The translations under genes and the position numbers were made by a program. Under the pieces are notes generated by a model. The model had not been told where the DNA came from. It did not search any database and saw only the letters and a list, made by a program, of their open reading frames with translations. 64,000 nucleotides of DNA from Piezodorus guildinii (lineage: Eukaryota > Arthropoda > Insecta > Hemiptera > Pentatomidae), in the NCBI GenBank assembly GCA_023052935.1, contig CM041294.1:85607474-85671473 (forward strand), in the 5' to 3' direction. This document shows, piece after piece, positions 1 through 9,765 of the stretch (the stretch's first letter is position 1; every line of letters begins with the position of its first letter).

Positions 1-1566
1 ATCGTATACTACACGTTCCAGAATTTTTGAGAGTGAGCAAAGTTTCGCGATAGGCCTGTAATGTTCGACATCAGTCGGGTTTGAATTTTTAGGTAGAGGG
101 GTAACTAAAACGTTTTTCCAGAGTGACGGGAAATTTGAAGATTGTAAAGAAAAATCAAAAATATTTAAAAGAATAGGAACTATCTGTGGTAAGAATAATT
201 TAACGAATTTTAAAGGTAGGCGATCGATTCCAGAAGAATGCATATTCGATTTTTGAAAATTTTTAAGAAAAAGTTCTAGGCTGACGTGGGCGAAGAAAAA
301 ATCATTCGAATCGAATTTACTATCAGCGCGAAGTAGTTCCGAAGAAGAAGAAAAACGATAAGATAATGGATTTACGAAATATTTATTTAATTCAGATTTT
401 GAGACAGTCAAGGGTAAAGCCTCACGATTTTTTACTAAGCCAAGACTACGGATAATTTTCCAAAGTTTTTCTGGTGTTCTAGAGGAGGTCAAATTTTCAA
501 TATAATATTTTTGTTTATTTTTACGAATTTCTGAGGTAACTTTATTTCTATATAGTTTGAACTGTACAAGGAAAACGGGATTTTTCGAGAACTTATAATT
601 TCTCCTAAAACGGTCTCTAATTTTCATTAATTTTTTTATTTCAGAATTGAACCAAGGAGCGGGTTTCTTTTTATAAGTTACGGATTTATAAGGAGCATAC
701 TTATCTAAAAAATAAAAAAGTTTCGAATTTAATAGTCTAATTTTATCATCAATATTATTTGAATTAGCTATTTCTTCCCAGTCCATAGTGTCCAGTTTAT
801 CATTAAATTTGCTATGATTAAAATTTTTTAAGTCTCGAAAAATCACTTTCCTAAATAATTGAGATTCCCCAAGCCAATAACATAAAAATATAATGTCATG
901 TTGGCGGCAAAAAGGAACTGATAGTTGACCCGATGTGATTACTCTGTCTATATTTTTACAATCGACCACCATAATATCTAGCCAAGTATTATTTGTTTTA
1001 GTATGACAAGTAGGGTTAAATTTTACGAGTGACAAATTAAAGCTGCGAAAAAGGTTATTTAAAAATTTTGAATCATAAGAAACAGTTGAAAAATTAACAT
1101 TCAGATCACCATTTAAAATTATATTGTCATACGTTGGAACGAATTTTTCTAAAATTGAACGTAAATCCATATAAAAATTATTACTCGGTGCTCTATAAAT
1201 TGTAATGAGTAAAATATTCTCAAGGCCGTGCCTAATCTCTAAAATTAAATATTCGAATGAGAACGACTGGTGGGTCTTTGAAGAATCCAAAACTTTACAA
1301 GAATGGGATCGATTTACATAAATACATACCCCACCTCGATTTTTATCTTTCCGGTCAGACCTATAAATATTATATCCGGTTATTGAAATAAAAAAATCTC
1401 CAATACCGTCATTTAACCATGATTCGCTGACACAAACCACATCATAATTATTTTCAAGTACGTATTTTTGAAAATGAGACCAATGTCCAATAAGTGATTC
1501 AATATTTAAATGACATACCTTAAGTTCTTTATGATTTTGTTGAGAAATAATAGTATGATTTTCCAT
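1..1566 (-). CDS. CR1-like ORF2, endonuclease-reverse transcriptase, partial at window edge
   Basis: An ATG at 1566 (complement) opens 522 codons with no stop down to base 1, so the 3' end is missing only because the window ends. The N-terminal ~230 residues look like an APE-type endonuclease: Asn in CHLNIESL near residue 21, Glu in VSESW near 48, GDLNVN near 153-158, TWLDIMVVD near 190 and a QHD motif near 220. A linker with the PAPWF motif follows, then RT fingers with HYRPIAKL at about 502-509. The enzyme would nick target DNA and copy its own RNA. It begins 39 bp after the ORF1 stop. No internal stop or frameshift is visible in this part, unlike ORF1, but the YADD catalytic motif lies beyond the window and cannot be checked. 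Confidence 0.85.
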   Translation of the reverse strand, partial: MENHTIISQQNHKELKVCHLNIESLIGHWSHFQKYVLENNYDVVCVSESWLNDGIGDFFISITGYNIYRSDRKDKNRGGVCIYVNRSHSCKVLDSSKTHQSFSFEYLILEIRHGLENILLITIYRAPSNNFYMDLRSILEKFVPTYDNIILNGDLNVNFSTVSYDSKFLNNLFRSFNLSLVKFNPTCHTKTNNTWLDIMVVDCKNIDRVITSGQLSVPFCRQHDIIFLCYWLGESQLFRKVIFRDLKNFNHSKFNDKLDTMDWEEIANSNNIDDKIRLLNSKLFYFLDKYAPYKSVTYKKKPAPWFNSEIKKLMKIRDRFRRNYKFSKNPVFLVQFKLYRNKVTSEIRKNKQKYYIENLTSSRTPEKLWKIIRSLGLVKNREALPLTVSKSELNKYFVNPLSYRFSSSSELLRADSKFDSNDFFFAHVSLELFLKNFQKSNMHSSGIDRLPLKFVKLFLPQIVPILLNIFDFSLQSSNFPSLWKNVLVTPLPKNSNPTDVEHYRPIAKLCSLSKILERVVYD

Positions 1567-1605
1567 GATAATTAAAAATGTTTAAATTATTTTCTCCTTT
1601 TCGAT

Positions 1606-2474
1606 TTAACAAAGAGATGCTAAATCATTTTTATTTCTTATGAAAATAATTTTTGAATTTTCATCCTTCCTCATACAAAGCGTTAATCTTCTGTTAAACC
1701 ATACAAATTTATAATGTTTTTCATTTTTTATTATTTTAGCGTCTCGTAAAAGTTTCCTATTGAAATACGTCAAGTTGTTATTTACGAAGATACGGCTTGG
1801 TTCCCCATCGATAATTCCTAGATCTCTTGTTGTGATCGATGTTTTCTTCCTAGCTCTGTAGATAAACTCGTCCCTTATCCTTTTGCTTACAAACTTAGCT
1901 ACTATAATACCTGGCCTTGTTGTTTCCGCAGGTGGCCTTAACCTATAGCACTCACTAATATCCTTATCGTTAATTTCTAAATCGAGTACACCACCGAGCT
2001 CTTGAATAATTTCTGGTAAAGTTTTGTCTTTAATATGAGTAACGCCATGAATTTCTAAGTTGTTCGCTGCCATGGTTTGCTCCAAATCATTATTTTTAAC
2101 TTCTAATTCTATTATTTTATTTTTTAATTGAGTATTTTCGATACTTAATTCATTAATCTGATTAATCATACGATCAAATTTTTTATTATTATCTTCAACG
2201 GCTGTAGATAATTTTTCAACCACTTCAGAATAATGGTTAAGAGAACCATCCATACTTTGTTTCATGGTGTTAATTGTTTCTTTTAACATTTCTATAGCAA
2301 AAATTATTTTAGTAGTGTCACCTGATTGAATAGCTTTTTCTATTTTTTCATAAGTAAATAATCACTTTTTGTGATATCAGCACATGGCAGATGAAAAAGT
2401 TTTGCACATTTCACGCACTCTACACGAAACGCATTATGGGAAAAACCCTTTAAACATTTCTCACAAGAAGGCAT
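1606..2474 (-). pseudogene. CR1-like ORF1: half PHD finger, coiled coil, FP-like domain; frameshifted
   Basis: The start at 2474 (complement) gives a finger with C-x2-C then C-x2-C-x4-H-x2-C (CEKC, CVKCAKLFHLPC). The reading frame breaks in an A run near 2335-2342 and continues one frame over into the 227-residue part ending at 1606. That part has a charged, Leu/Ile-rich coiled coil (about its residues 10-75) and a domain (about 75-227) resembling baculovirus FP25K-like retroelement ORF1 proteins. One extra A would rejoin the frames. However, the last C-x2-C of a complete PHD finger is absent on both sides, so more than one base may be lost. Such proteins probably bind element RNA. The companion element at 8637 has the complete finger. 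An assembly error in the A run is possible. Confidence 0.72.
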
Positions 2475-2521
2475 AATGGACGTCTGCACCGGTCGGCTGT
2501 AGGAACAATACTGAAGACAGA

Positions 2522-2534
2522 GACACCCAATCAA
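2522..2534. repeat. Target-site duplication, left copy (I-like element)
   Basis: GACACCCAATCAA occurs here and again at 7893-7905, exactly bounding the I-like element. The DNA outside both copies is CR1-like element A leader. Confidence 0.9.
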
Positions 2535-3518
2535 TTAGGTTCAGTGATAAAAAACATTGTTCGAATTAAAATTAAGAAAGGCGGAACAGAAATAAATACT
2601 AACTCATACATTATCACATTCCCAACGCCTAATCTACCAGATAATATAAAGATCGGATATGAAACGATCAAGGTCCAGCCATACATCCCTAATCCGACAC
2701 GATGCTTCAAATGTCTCGGCTTTTCTCATCCAACAGCACTATGCAAAAAAGCAGCCGTTTGCATTCAGTGCGGACAGGCCAAACATGGAGAAAATGTAAG
2801 ATGTGGCTTGGATCCAAAATGTGTAAATTGTGGAGGCCCGCACAATGCGCTAAATCGTAATTGCCGGGAATTTCTGTTACATAAGGAGATCAAAAATATT
2901 CAATTTTCTCTAAAAATATCATTTAGCGAGGCAAAAAACATTTATAAACAAAGAAATCCAACCCGTTCTAACATATCTTTTGCAGAATCCGCTAAGAAAA
3001 ACACTAAACCCGTCGAAACAAAAGAAATAGGAACTCAGGTTAACCTTTTATCTTCATCTGGAGAAACGCTCGAAATGTCAACTGAGGATAGTACCCAAAC
3101 GGCAGTAATGCATATTACGGAATCAGAAATCAGAATGGATAATACCATTGCCTCTACCCTGTCCCCTGCACCTCTTCCTACACCCCACCCATCCCCCTCT
3201 TCTGTCAACTCCCTGCCAAATCCTGCAACTCCTATCACCTCTGTTAACCATCTTGCGCTCACTCCCAATCATCTGCCTGTTCGAACTAGAAGTGTAACAA
3301 GGACGGAAAGAATACTCTCATCTTCCTTTCAGCCTCCTATTGCTCAATCAACAACATCCACAGCCTCCACTTCAACAACGTCTGATGAAGATACCTCAGA
3401 AAACATTTCGTGTGAGGATACAATTGACGACCAACAGTATAAAAAAGTAATATACAAGAAAATGAATAAGAAGGATCAACCGAAGTCCAAAGAAAACAAG
3501 AATAAACAATGTCAATGA
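2535..3518 (+). CDS. I-like ORF1 (gag-like, CCHC zinc knuckles), N-terminus missing
   Basis: The frame is open from the TSD edge; the first start-like codon (GTG, 2544) is unlikely to be a genuine start, because coding-like sequence already runs into the truncation point. Counted from that GTG, three knuckles follow: CFKC...H...C (54-67), CIQC...H...C (73-87) and CVNC...H...C (93-107). The C-terminal half is Ser/Thr/Pro-rich low complexity ending in a Lys-rich tail. The family role is binding element RNA to form the ribonucleoprotein. ORF2 begins 57 bp downstream in the same frame. The product would be non-functional if the missing N-terminal domain is needed. Confidence 0.8.
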   Translation, partial: LGSVIKNIVRIKIKKGGTEINTNSYIITFPTPNLPDNIKIGYETIKVQPYIPNPTRCFKCLGFSHPTALCKKAAVCIQCGQAKHGENVRCGLDPKCVNCGGPHNALNRNCREFLLHKEIKNIQFSLKISFSEAKNIYKQRNPTRSNISFAESAKKNTKPVETKEIGTQVNLLSSSGETLEMSTEDSTQTAVMHITESEIRMDNTIASTLSPAPLPTPHPSPSSVNSLPNPATPITSVNHLALTPNHLPVRTRSVTRTERILSSSFQPPIAQSTTSTASTSTTSDEDTSENISCEDTIDDQQYKKVIYKKMNKKDQPKSKENKNKQCQ

Positions 3519-3575
3519 TAAGATCCAGTTATTAAACGTTAATAAACGTACTCTACCTCTTCTTTATGAACTATT

Positions 3576-6500
3576 ATGACCCTAATTCAATGGAACTGCA
3601 ATGGAGTTAAAATACATTATAATGACTTAAAAATATTACTCAGAGACATGGACCCGGTCTGTATAAGCCTCCAAGAAACTCACTTAAAACCTTCAGACAT
3701 ATTTTTGATAAAAGGCTTCGAAATTTTAAGAAAGGACAATGATAACAGTGAACGCGCTTTTAGGGGAGTTGCTCTCGCTATTAAAAAAACGGTGTATTCA
3801 CAACAAATAGAAATAGATTCACCTCTTCAAGTTGTAGCAGCCAGAATTCACTTAGGCATTAGTTTTACGGTTTGTAATGTATATCTTCCTCAAGACAATG
3901 CAATAAAGATGGAACATCTTATCAATATCCACCAACAGCTTCCTAAACCAGTCATCTATACTGGCGACTTCAACGGCCATAATCCACTTTGGGGATGTAA
4001 AGATATGAATGGACGAGGTCGAATGATCGAAAGGTTTATAAATTCAACCAATCTTCTAACTTTAAACACAGGAGAGCCAACCTTCTTGAGTTCCACTTAT
4101 GGCACCTTTTCAGCAATTGATCTCTCTCTATGCAGCCCATCTCTATACCACACCATAGACTGGACAGTACTACCGGAACTTTATGGTAGCGACCACTTTC
4201 CTATACAATTGAAACTGTCAAACACATTTTATACATCCAAAAGGAAGCCAAGATGGGTAATTGAAAAAGCTGATTGGCCAAGATTTTCGTCTTAAGTAAG
4301 CCCCCCTCTAGAATCAGCACATAATCTGGACATTGATAGAGGATGCCAAGCCATAACAGAAGTCATTCTCTTGGCCGCTGAAGCTTCCATACCCAAAACC
4401 AAAGGATTTTCTAAACGACCATCTGTCCCTTGGTTCAATAAAGAGTGCAAAGAAGCAATAAAAAATCGCAGAAAAGCTTTTTATAAATTTAGAAAAAATA
4501 TGAGTCCTGCAAACCTTATCGAATATAAAAAGCAAAGATCAATATGTAGAAGAACATTGAACTGTAATAAAAGGGACTCATGGAAATCTTTTGTAGAATC
4601 TATCAATTCTTCAACTCCGGCTAATATAATTTGGAATAAAATTAGAAAGATCAAAGGAATAGGTTCTCCAACCGTATACACATTATTAATAAATGAGAAA
4701 TTGTGTGACGATCCCGAAGTAGTAGGAAATAGTTTTGCTGATTATTATTCAGAAATATATAATGAGCCGACAGCTAGCGGGCGTGCAGAGAATCTCGACT
4801 TCTCAACCTCAGATACGAATTTGGTCTACAATACGCCATTCACGATGTGGGAGCTTCAGACTGTGTTAAAGAGTGTTAAGGGTTCTTCACCAGGCCCTGA
4901 TAATATCCACTACTCCATGATTCAACACCTTCCGAACAACACATTAACCTGGCTACTAAATTATTATAATCATATTTGGGAGACTGCCGATTTTCCTGAC
5001 GTCTGGCGCCAATCAGAGGTGATTCCAATTTTGAAAAATGGTCAAGATAAGAGATACCCTACAAGCTACAGGCCAATTTTCTTAACCAGCTGCTTGTGCA
5101 AAGTTATTGAACGAATGGTAAATAAAAGACTTACCTGGATCCTGGAAAACAATAATTACATACAAAATTTTCAGTGTGGATTCCGAAAAGGTAGATCCAC
5201 AATGGATCATTTAGTCCAAATGGAGGCGGAACTCCAATACACATTTATTCAGGATGAACAAGCCATCACTATCTTCTTTGACATGCACAAGGCATTCGAC
5301 AAAACCAATATTAATTTAATCCTGAAAAAGTTAATGTCGCTAGAATTCCGAGGTAACATGCCAAACTTCATTTGTAAATTTCTTAGCCATCGCTATTTCA
5401 AAGTTCGAGTAGGGAATTCGCTGTCCATGCCACATGAACAAAGAAATGGTGTCCCACAAGGTTGCGTTCTTAGCACAACGCTTTTCATTCTCGCAATCAG
5501 TGACCTGGCCACCAATTTACCTCGTGGAGTCAAACCAATGCTGTTTGTAGACGATCTGGCAATCTTCTGTCGATCCAAAGATTTGCTATCGATAACAGAT
5601 AAGTTACAAACTTCATTAAACCGATTAAACGAGTGGTCACAAAACTCTGGACTGAAGTTTTCGGAAGCTAAAACAAAATGTTTGTATTTCAGTAGAAGAA
5701 GAAATCTCCCCGACCTACCAGACCTCCTACTTAACAACGTCCCTTTACCCTACGTAAATAGTTGTAGATTCTTGGGATTGGAATTTGATAGACGCCTTAC
5801 GTGGGAAAATCACATAAAATCTCTGAAAGAAAAATGTTTAAAAAAACTTAATATACTTAAAGTCTTAACTGGAACAAGTTGGGGTGCAGATCGCATCACT
5901 TTACTCAAGATATACTTATCAATAATATGTACAAAGATGGAGTATGGCTGCTTTGTCTTTGCCTCGGCAAAAAGGGACAATCTGGCAAAACTCGATGTAG
6001 TACACCATGCAGGCATACGAATTGCTACAGGAGCTTTCAGGACCAGCCCTTCTCTAAGTCTTTGTGCAGAATCTGGCTTACCACCACTATCCTACCGACG
6101 CGATAAATTGGCCATAAACTATATCACAAAATTAATCACACAAGCTACTCACCCTGCTCACGTATACATCTTTAAAGCCAAATATTCGGCGAAATTTCAA
6201 CTAAAGACCAACCCAACCTTACCATTAGCCGAAAGAATGTCGTCCGTTGTTAACGAGTTAAAATTAATCAATATAACATCCATAGAAAACAAAACACCAC
6301 CATGGACATTTCTGAAACCCCATGTATATCTTGAGTTGGCTAAATATAGTAAACAAAATTCCAAATTAATAAATTTTAAAGACCGCTTTGAGAAGATAAT
6401 CAGCGCATTGCCCAGCCACAACTTAATTTTCACAGATGGTTCCAAATCAGAATCATCCACTGGCTCAGCTTTCGTCGCATCAAAATGCACCTACAAGTCG

Positions 6501-7229
6501 AAACTACATCAATATTGTTCCGTATATACAGCTGAAGTGAATGCGATCGCAATGGCCCTTGATTATTCCAGAACACTCCCAATAGAGAACTTCACCATAG
6601 CCTCAGATTCATTGAGCGCTCTAAAAGCACTACAGAATATGCATTCCAGTCATCCAGGAATTTTAAGAATCCTGGAATTAACCAAAGTAATGGCTGAAAA
6701 TGGGAAAAGAATCAATTATGTGTGGATACCAGGTCACATGGGGATAAGAGGGAATGAAATGGCAGATAAGGCTGCTAAAGAGGCTCTCACTCTCCCTGGT
6801 CGTGGTAGGGCACTGCTCACACCATCAGAGCTAGCACGCCCTCTTATAGAAAATTTATGGAAGAAATGGGACGAAGCATGGAAAAACAGTTATCCAAGCA
6901 AATTGAAAACCATTAAGAAAGAAGTAAAGTATTGGAAAACCTCAAGTCGCAGCAACCGCAGGGAAGAGGTGGTCTTGGCCCGCTTGAGAATAGGGCACAC
7001 AAGGTTAACACATGGGCATTTAATATGTAAAGAGTTGCCCCCAAGATGTCAGCATTGTAGGGAAATCCTAACAATTGCCCATGTGTTCGAGGAATGTCCC
7101 TTCTACACTAGACAACTGGACCAAAAGGGAATACCTCACAATGTCGCGGTTGCATTAGGAAACGATGGGAATAGAATTGACCAATTAATGTGCCTCCTTT
7201 CTGAAATGGACTTTTATAATAGGATTTGA
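3576..7229 (+). pseudogene. I-like ORF2: APE endonuclease, RT, RNase H, CCHC; one nonsense codon
   Basis: This is one reading frame of 1,218 codons, broken only by TAA at 4293-4295; the reading continues in the same frame without another stop to 7229. Endonuclease motifs: QWNCNG (about 5-10), QETHL (36-40), TGDFNGHNPLWG (about 129-140) and GSDHFPI (about 208). RT motifs: FFDMHKAFDKT, NGVPQGCVLS and catalytic FVDD at nt ~5547. RNase H carries Asp in FTDGSK (nt ~6430), Glu in YTAEVNAIA, Asp in ASDSLSA and His/Asp in PGHMGIRGNEMADKA. A C-terminal RCQHC...H...C motif closes the protein. RNase H separates I-like elements from the Jockey copies in this window. The single stop is recent decay or an allele; all catalytic residues I could locate are present. 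Confidence 0.87.
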
Positions 7230-7414
7230 GGACTTACTTTATGTTTATTTATTTCTATTTATCTTTATTATTTATTTTTTTTTTTCCTTGAATATTGTCT
7301 ACTAATATAACTTGATATATGTTTATTTTTTACTAATGTTGTCGTATTTATTTTTTATTATAGATTATTCTTATTCTTATTATCTGTTTTAATCAATATT
7401 ATTATTTAATATTG

Positions 7415-7468
<54 letters not shown>

Positions 7469-7892
7469 GTCTAAATTAATTTTCTAAAATGAGCGTATCT
7501 GGCACTATTTATGAGTGTATTATTTGTAAATTATGTATTATCTGTATGTATGTATTCATGTATTATGGATGTATTACTTATTATGTATATGATTATTGTC
7601 TATTATGTATTATTATTTGTTCATAATGTATTCGTTCATTTTGTATTATTATTATTTGTTTTAGTGTATTATTATTTAGTGTATTATTATCATTTGTTAT
7701 ATTGGTTCATTATTTATTTTAATTAATATTATTATTTAATATTTCAACTAAAGCCATAATTGTCTGTTTTTAAAAAACGTGTATCTTATAGTGAGTTAGG
7801 TATTATATATCTAAGTGTATCTTATACTGAGTGTATCTGGCACTGATGACCAAGATGTTTTGTGCCAATAAATAAAACAAAAACCAAAAACC
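7230..7892 (+). other. 3' UTR of the I-like element with internal A50 and AAAAACC tail
   Basis: T-rich sequence with an uninterrupted A run at 7415-7464, then GTATT/TTATTATT-rich sequence, and a terminal block CACTGATGACCAAGATG...CCAATAAATAAAAC ending in AAAAACC repeats. A second copy lies at 14237-14829. The internal A run is therefore not the 3' end of the element. Confidence 0.8.
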
Positions 7893-7905
7893 GACACCCA
7901 ATCAA
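7893..7905. repeat. Target-site duplication, right copy (I-like element)
   Basis: Exact match to 2522-2534. Confidence 0.9.
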
Positions 7906-8110
7906 GAACCGCCGCTTATCACACCGCCCCATCTTTTTATTAGCATTTGGAATAAATTTTACACTTATGATATGGTTTCATTCCGTGCAATCTCTTCAAT
8001 TACCACCGACATCTAACATTATTCTTCTTGCATTAATTCCGCTCATGTTTTTGCTCGATTATTCGAAGGTAATCATGTTTTGAACTTCACATAAATTGAA
8101 GATGCCAGGA
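7906..8110 (-). mobile_element. CR1-like element A, rest of the 5' leader (end not defined)
   Basis: Removing the I-like insertion and one TSD joins this sequence to the leader upstream of the ORF1 ATG at 2474. I cannot see where the element begins; 8110 is only where the sequence becomes an unrelated T-rich tract. Confidence 0.45.
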
Positions 8111-8253
8111 GGAGAAATGAATTACATTTTTTTTTTTTTGTAGAAATATCATATATTTTTATTTATTTATTTTGAAGTTTTGATATGTGTCAGTGAAGGG
8201 CGAATTTAATAGTAGAATAAATGTGATGTCTTGTAAACCCCACCATATGATTT

Positions 8254-8293
8254 AAATTGCTCTACGTTTTGGCTGATACGCCATCTTCAGGTG
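8254..8293 (-). repeat. Degenerate hammerhead-like motif
   Basis: On the minus strand CTGAAGA, a GGC/GCC stem and AAAACGTA are arranged as in the better motifs at 24760 and 24942. Both core segments are mutated, so this is a sequence relic only. Confidence 0.3.
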
Positions 8294-8636
8294 CTTAAAT
8301 TCTCCTCTCCCTCCCTAAAGTCTGGCTTTAACCTTTCATGTGTCCACATCGTTCTCCGCTCGCTTCGAATTCAATCTGTTCTTACTTTCCGTCAGTTACC
8401 ACTATCTGCTATAGTAAGTAGTTATTAATCTTATAGTTACTCTTATAACTAAGTGGTAAGACATATAGTCAAGAAACACTATCAGTTTAGGAATTTATTT
8501 CCGAGATAGAATTATTAATAGAAGTATAGCATTAGGACAGGCAGTGCGCTGGTGAAGATTATACCTTATCAGTCCCCACTTCTCCTGGAGCTCCCCACCA
8601 CCGTCTTCACCTCTCATTCACGTAGAATACTTCGTA

Positions 8637-9527
8637 ATGGCCGTATGCCCAGTATGCAATACGTCGATCGCCAGAGACGAAAAATCGGGCATCATGTGCT
8701 GCCAATGTAAAATTTTATTTCACTTGAAATGCATCAATATCACGGACCAATCACAAATAAATAAAAAAACATATAAATGCATTTCTTGTGAAAATAAAAA
8801 ATATAGTGTACCCATTAGTAAAAATATGGAGGAAAACATAACTGCAATTTTGGTCGAAATCTCAAAAATAACGGATGACGTCAAGGAAATAAAAAATACG
8901 ATGAATGGCCAAGGAGACATAATATTCGAAAATGCAGAGAGATTGAAATCAATGGAGGAACGAAATAGAAAACAAGATGAACTTATCGAAAGGCTCCTCG
9001 CCGAAAACAAAAATTTAAAATCTCAAATAAAAACAATGGAAGCGAGAATGAATCAAGTGGAACAAGCCCAGCTTTCACACTCGATTGAAATAAGAGGTGT
9101 TCCGTTGAGGACGGGAGAATCAACGGAGGGTGTGGTCTGTTCTGTCGGGGCTGCCCTGGGCGTCAAGCTCAAAGCTGAGGACTTTGACCTCGTGGAGAGA
9201 AAAAGGCCGAAAGGAGAGGACCCTCGTCCGCCTTCGATTGTCGTGCGATTTGTTCGCCAGGCGGTCCGGGACGAGATGATCCGCCTCCGGAAGGTGAAAA
9301 GGGACTTCACCACGAGGCATCTCAACTGGGACAGCGACGACAGGATTTACATCAGCGAGGAGATGACTGCGGGCAACAGGCGTTTATACTGGCTGGCTAG
9401 GCAGAAGAAGGCCGCCGGCAAAGTGAAGTACGTCTGGTTCGCCCGAGGTCGCGTCCGTTGTCGACGAGAAGATGGTTCACCCGTAATGATCATCAACCAA
9501 CCCGATGATCTGGAGGGCTTCCAATGA
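8637..9527 (+). CDS. CR1-like ORF1: PHD-type finger, coiled coil, FP-like domain
   Basis: Intact 296-residue ORF. Residues 1-56 hold a complete C4HC3-like finger: CPVC, CCQC, H-x2-C, CISC. Residues ~70-145 are a charged heptad-rich coiled coil. Residues ~150-296 resemble baculovirus FP-like domains of retroelement ORF1 proteins (EIRGVPLRTGES, IVVRFVRQAVRDEM, YISEEMTAGNRRLYW, YVWFARGRVRCRREDGS). The expected role is RNA binding and chaperoning in the retrotransposition particle. The second half is clearly more GC-rich than its surroundings. ORF2 starts 238 bp downstream after a T-rich spacer, so ORF2 is probably translated by reinitiation or another non-standard route. Confidence 0.83.
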   Translation: MAVCPVCNTSIARDEKSGIMCCQCKILFHLKCINITDQSQINKKTYKCISCENKKYSVPISKNMEENITAILVEISKITDDVKEIKNTMNGQGDIIFENAERLKSMEERNRKQDELIERLLAENKNLKSQIKTMEARMNQVEQAQLSHSIEIRGVPLRTGESTEGVVCSVGAALGVKLKAEDFDLVERKRPKGEDPRPPSIVVRFVRQAVRDEMIRLRKVKRDFTTRHLNWDSDDRIYISEEMTAGNRRLYWLARQKKAAGKVKYVWFARGRVRCRREDGSPVMIINQPDDLEGFQ

Positions 9528-9765
9528 CAGTTATGTTTTCGTTATTACACTTTAGAATACTTTATTTATTCATTGTTTTCTTTTCTCCAAATTTGTTTAT
9601 TATTTTTTTTTTATTTCAAAAGAATACTATTATTTTTCTCCAAAGGCTCTTTTGTATATTTTTATTATCATCAACTACTTTATATTAATTTTCACTTATA
9701 TTTCTATTATGTCTTTAGCGTCTTCCTCTCATACTCGGTTTTTTTTTTTTCATCTCCTTTCCTAA

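Larger units (their letters stand above)
1..2534 (-). mobile_element. CR1-like non-LTR retrotransposon A, 5' portion (runs off window start)
   Basis: Read on the minus strand this is a leader, an ORF1 (PHD-like finger, coiled coil, baculovirus FP-like domain) and an ORF2 with APE endonuclease and the start of reverse transcriptase. The order and ORF1 type match the element at 8637-12945, so I place both in one CR1-like group by inference. The leader is cut at 2534 by the I-like insertion and resumes at 7906. The rest of the RT and the 3' end lie outside the window. Confidence 0.8.
2535..7892 (+). mobile_element. I-like non-LTR retrotransposon, 5'-truncated, with 13-bp TSD
   Basis: ORF1 with CCHC knuckles is followed by ORF2 with endonuclease, RT, RNase H and a terminal zinc motif, the architecture of the I group. 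The 5' end is truncated inside ORF1. The 3' end is a tail of AAAAACC-type repeats directly followed by the TSD. It was inserted into the leader of CR1-like element A in the opposite orientation. Confidence 0.88.

Noticed and set aside
4371..7229. Reading 4371-7229 as a gene starting at TTG
   Set aside because: It is in frame with the endonuclease ORF, separated only by TAA at 4293.
7415..7464. A50 as the 3' end of the I-like element
   Set aside because: The UTR continues to the AAAAACC tail and TSD at 7893, and a second copy has the same continuation.
7511..7726. Hydrophobic 71-codon ORF with a similar 66-codon ORF at 14348-14548
   Set aside because: Both lie in the I-like 3' UTR, and the similarity follows from copying the same TTATTATT-rich DNA; no start context or domain supports a protein.
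8637..9527. PHD finger ORF as a host chromatin gene
   Set aside because: The coiled coil and FP-like domain and the following endonuclease-RT ORF make it a retroelement ORF1.
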